Shown in pieces: positions 6,112-7,096 of a stretch of 7,096 bases of DNA; position 1 is the first letter of the stretch, and each line of letters opens with the position of its first letter. This DNA comes from Sphingomicrobium sp. (lineage in GTDB: Bacteria; Pseudomonadota; Alphaproteobacteria; Sphingomonadales; Sphingomonadaceae). The stretch spans positions 1 through 7,096 of the forward strand of contig JASLBJ010000152.1 of NCBI GenBank assembly GCA_030146725.1, in the 5' to 3' direction. A program made the translations under genes and the position numbers. Below the pieces are notes generated by a model. That model was given only the letters and a program-made list of their open reading frames with translations. It made no database searches and was not told the origin of the DNA.

Positions 6112-6339
6112 ATGATGCCAGCGCTTGCCACTCTCGCTACTCTCGCCGCAATCTGGATGGCCGTCGTCATCATTGCCCGGATGGTCGGGGAAAGCGGCGG
6201 CAAGATCCTTGCTGCGCTCAACGGACGTTCGGAGCTTGCAACCGAGCACCAGCTGTCGCCGGTGCCGGTGCGGATCAGCCAGCGCGCTCGACTGCAGCGG
6301 ACGCTTCGGGCGAAGCCGCGGTGGCGCGCCGCCGCCTGA
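6112..6339 (+). CDS. Small single-pass membrane protein of unknown function
   Basis: The 75-residue product has one hydrophobic segment at about residues 4-25 (Ala/Leu/Ile/Val-rich, containing a Trp), then a polar stretch GESGGKILAALNGRSE, and a very basic C-terminal third (Arg-rich, few acidic residues, ending WRAAA). This suggests an N-terminal membrane anchor with a cationic cytoplasmic tail. AAGGA at 6097-6101 lies ten bases before the first ATG (6112) and thirteen before the second (6115); either could be used. Third codon positions are mostly G or C, as in the neighbouring genes. It is divergent from rpsB, and its last 65 bases overlap the end of pssA on the other strand. I do not recognise a named family. 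It resembles small membrane proteins I associate from memory with sphingomonads. A real gene is likely but not certain. Confidence 0.6.
   Translation: MMPALATLATLAAIWMAVVIIARMVGESGGKILAALNGRSELATEHQLSPVPVRISQRARLQRTLRAKPRWRAAA
6246..6265 (-). terminator. Hairpin after the pssA stop, possible 3'-end structure
   Basis: GCACCAGC (6246-6253) and GCCGGTGC (6258-6265) pair as eight consecutive base pairs, with one G-U wobble in the minus-strand RNA and a four-base loop. The stem begins ten bases past the pssA stop. No U-run follows, so if it acts in termination it would not be a classical intrinsic terminator. It lies inside the opposing small gene, so coding constraint or chance could also explain it. 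Confidence 0.25.
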
Positions 6340-7096
6340 CCCGGGCGTAAGAGGCGATGCTGAACGGTGTCATCGCCAGATAGACCAGCGAGATCAGCAG
6401 CAGGCTGTGCCACGGCGCACGGATCAGCGCCGCTCCGAGCACCGCAACACCCGCCAATGTGAACAGCCGCCAGCTGCTTCGGATGCGAAGCGACGACCAG
6501 GTGTAGGTCGGCAGGCTCGAGATCATCAGTCCGGCGATGAACAGGGTCCAGGCCATCACCAGCGGCCATTGGCGGAACAGGTCGTCGCCGGTCACCAGCC
6601 ACAGGAAAATCGGCACGAACGCGAGGCCTGCACCTGCGGGCGCAGGAACGCCGGTGTTGTAGCCCGCTGACTTGTGCGGTTGGTCTGCGGCGTCGATCCG
6701 GGCGTTGAAGCGTGCCAGGCGAAGCGCGCAGCAGGCCGCCAGGGCAAGCGCCGCAATCCAGCCGAACCGCGGTGCGGTCTGCAGTGACCACAGGAACAGC
6801 ACCAGCGCCGGCGCGGTCCCGAACGCGATATTGTCGCACAGCGAGTCGAGCTCCGCGCCGAACCGGCTTTCCGCTCGAAGCAGCCGCGCGATGCGGCCGT
6901 CCATCCCGTCGAGAACGCCGGCGATCACGATGCACGCCAGTGCCAGCTGCCAGTCGACCAGGGCGTCGCTGTTCGCAGCCGCGATTCCGAAGCTCACGCC
7001 GGTGAGCCCGAAGCACAAGGCAAGCAGGGTGACGGCGTTGGGAACCATCGCCCGGAGCGGAATGCCACGCGCCTCGCGGAATGTCGGTTTGGCGCG
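6275..7096 (-). CDS. pssA: CDP-diacylglycerol-serine O-phosphatidyltransferase, 5'-partial
   Basis: PssA condenses CDP-diacylglycerol with L-serine to give phosphatidylserine, the precursor of phosphatidylethanolamine, in the inner membrane. The CDP-alcohol phosphatidyltransferase motif is complete. Counting from the Met codon at 7048, it is D50-G51-x2-A54-R55-x8-G64-x3-D68-x3-D72, with D72 as the expected catalytic base. FGAELDSLCDNIAFGTAPA matches the membrane-embedded PssA subtype rather than the peripheral E. coli type. Several further hydrophobic segments follow, then a basic C-terminal tail. The Met at 7048 is probably internal: the frame stays open to the right edge (16 more codons, ending RGIPLRA before that Met) and family members have residues there. 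The true start therefore lies outside the window. The other serious option is a related CDP-alcohol transferase such as PgsA, which the subtype motif disfavours. Confidence 0.92.
   Translation of the reverse strand, partial: RAKPTFREARGIPLRAMVPNAVTLLALCFGLTGVSFGIAAANSDALVDWQLALACIVIAGVLDGMDGRIARLLRAESRFGAELDSLCDNIAFGTAPALVLFLWSLQTAPRFGWIAALALAACCALRLARFNARIDAADQPHKSAGYNTGVPAPAGAGLAFVPIFLWLVTGDDLFRQWPLVMAWTLFIAGLMISSLPTYTWSSLRIRSSWRLFTLAGVAVLGAALIRAPWHSLLLISLVYLAMTPFSIASYARVRRRRATAASPEASAAVERAG

Noticed and set aside
5872..6249. A 125-codon minus-strand frame upstream of rpsB.
   Set aside because: It crosses the rpsB leader structure and promoter candidate and is antisense to the better-supported small membrane protein gene; the sequence resembles nothing known.
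6018..6350. A 110-codon plus-strand frame in another register over the small membrane protein gene.
   Set aside because: The other frame has a transmembrane helix, a ribosome binding site and coding-like third positions; this one is Arg/His-rich without features.
1..7096. A hidden accessory, defence or mobile system.
   Set aside because: Apart from short intergenic gaps, every stretch is explained by conserved housekeeping genes. I see no transposase, integrase, phage or toxin-antitoxin gene, tRNA, or regularly spaced repeats.

Overview
The window reads as a stretch of chromosome from a GC-rich alphaproteobacterium, most likely of the order Sphingomonadales. That placement rests on gene order and on remembered protein sequence style (DXR, PssA and S2 termini), not on a database search. 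Almost everything lies on the minus strand and is housekeeping. In transcription order (right to left) one gene cluster runs rpsB (ribosomal protein S2), tsf (EF-Ts), pyrH (UMP kinase), frr (ribosome recycling factor), uppS (undecaprenyl diphosphate synthase), cdsA (CDP-diacylglycerol synthase) and dxr (DXP reductoisomerase, cut by the left edge). This is the widespread bacterial rpsB-to-dxr cluster. It joins translation and nucleotide supply to isoprenoid, cell-wall lipid carrier and phospholipid synthesis: dxr feeds the MEP pathway that supplies UppS, and cdsA makes the CDP-diacylglycerol used by PssA.

Layout from left to right: dxr 1-1127 (3' end missing, about 375 codons visible), cdsA 1124-1756, uppS 1753-2505 and frr 2502-3062. 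The three junctions between these four genes are all 4-base GTGA overlaps, so uppS, cdsA and dxr all begin with GTG. pyrH (3066-3788) lies 3 bases upstream of frr. A 204-base gap with palindromic repeats separates pyrH from tsf (3993-4937). A 130-base gap with three hairpin-capable palindromes separates tsf from rpsB (5068-5826).

Upstream of rpsB is a plausible sigma-70-type promoter and a leader of about 88 bases. The leader holds two nested perfect inverted repeats (9 bp and 6 bp) and is a candidate for autoregulation by S2. The 285-base divergent region 5827-6111 also carries an imperfect direct repeat. On the plus strand, 6112-6339 encodes a probable small single-pass membrane protein of unknown function. 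Its 3' end overlaps tail-to-tail with pssA (phosphatidylserine synthase, minus strand, 6275 to beyond the right edge).

I found no mobile element, CRISPR array, tRNA, rRNA or defence or other accessory system. The points most worth a second look are the structured rpsB leader, the palindromic repeats on both sides of tsf (one apparently supplying the last codons of tsf), the run of GTGA overlaps, and the small membrane protein gene.
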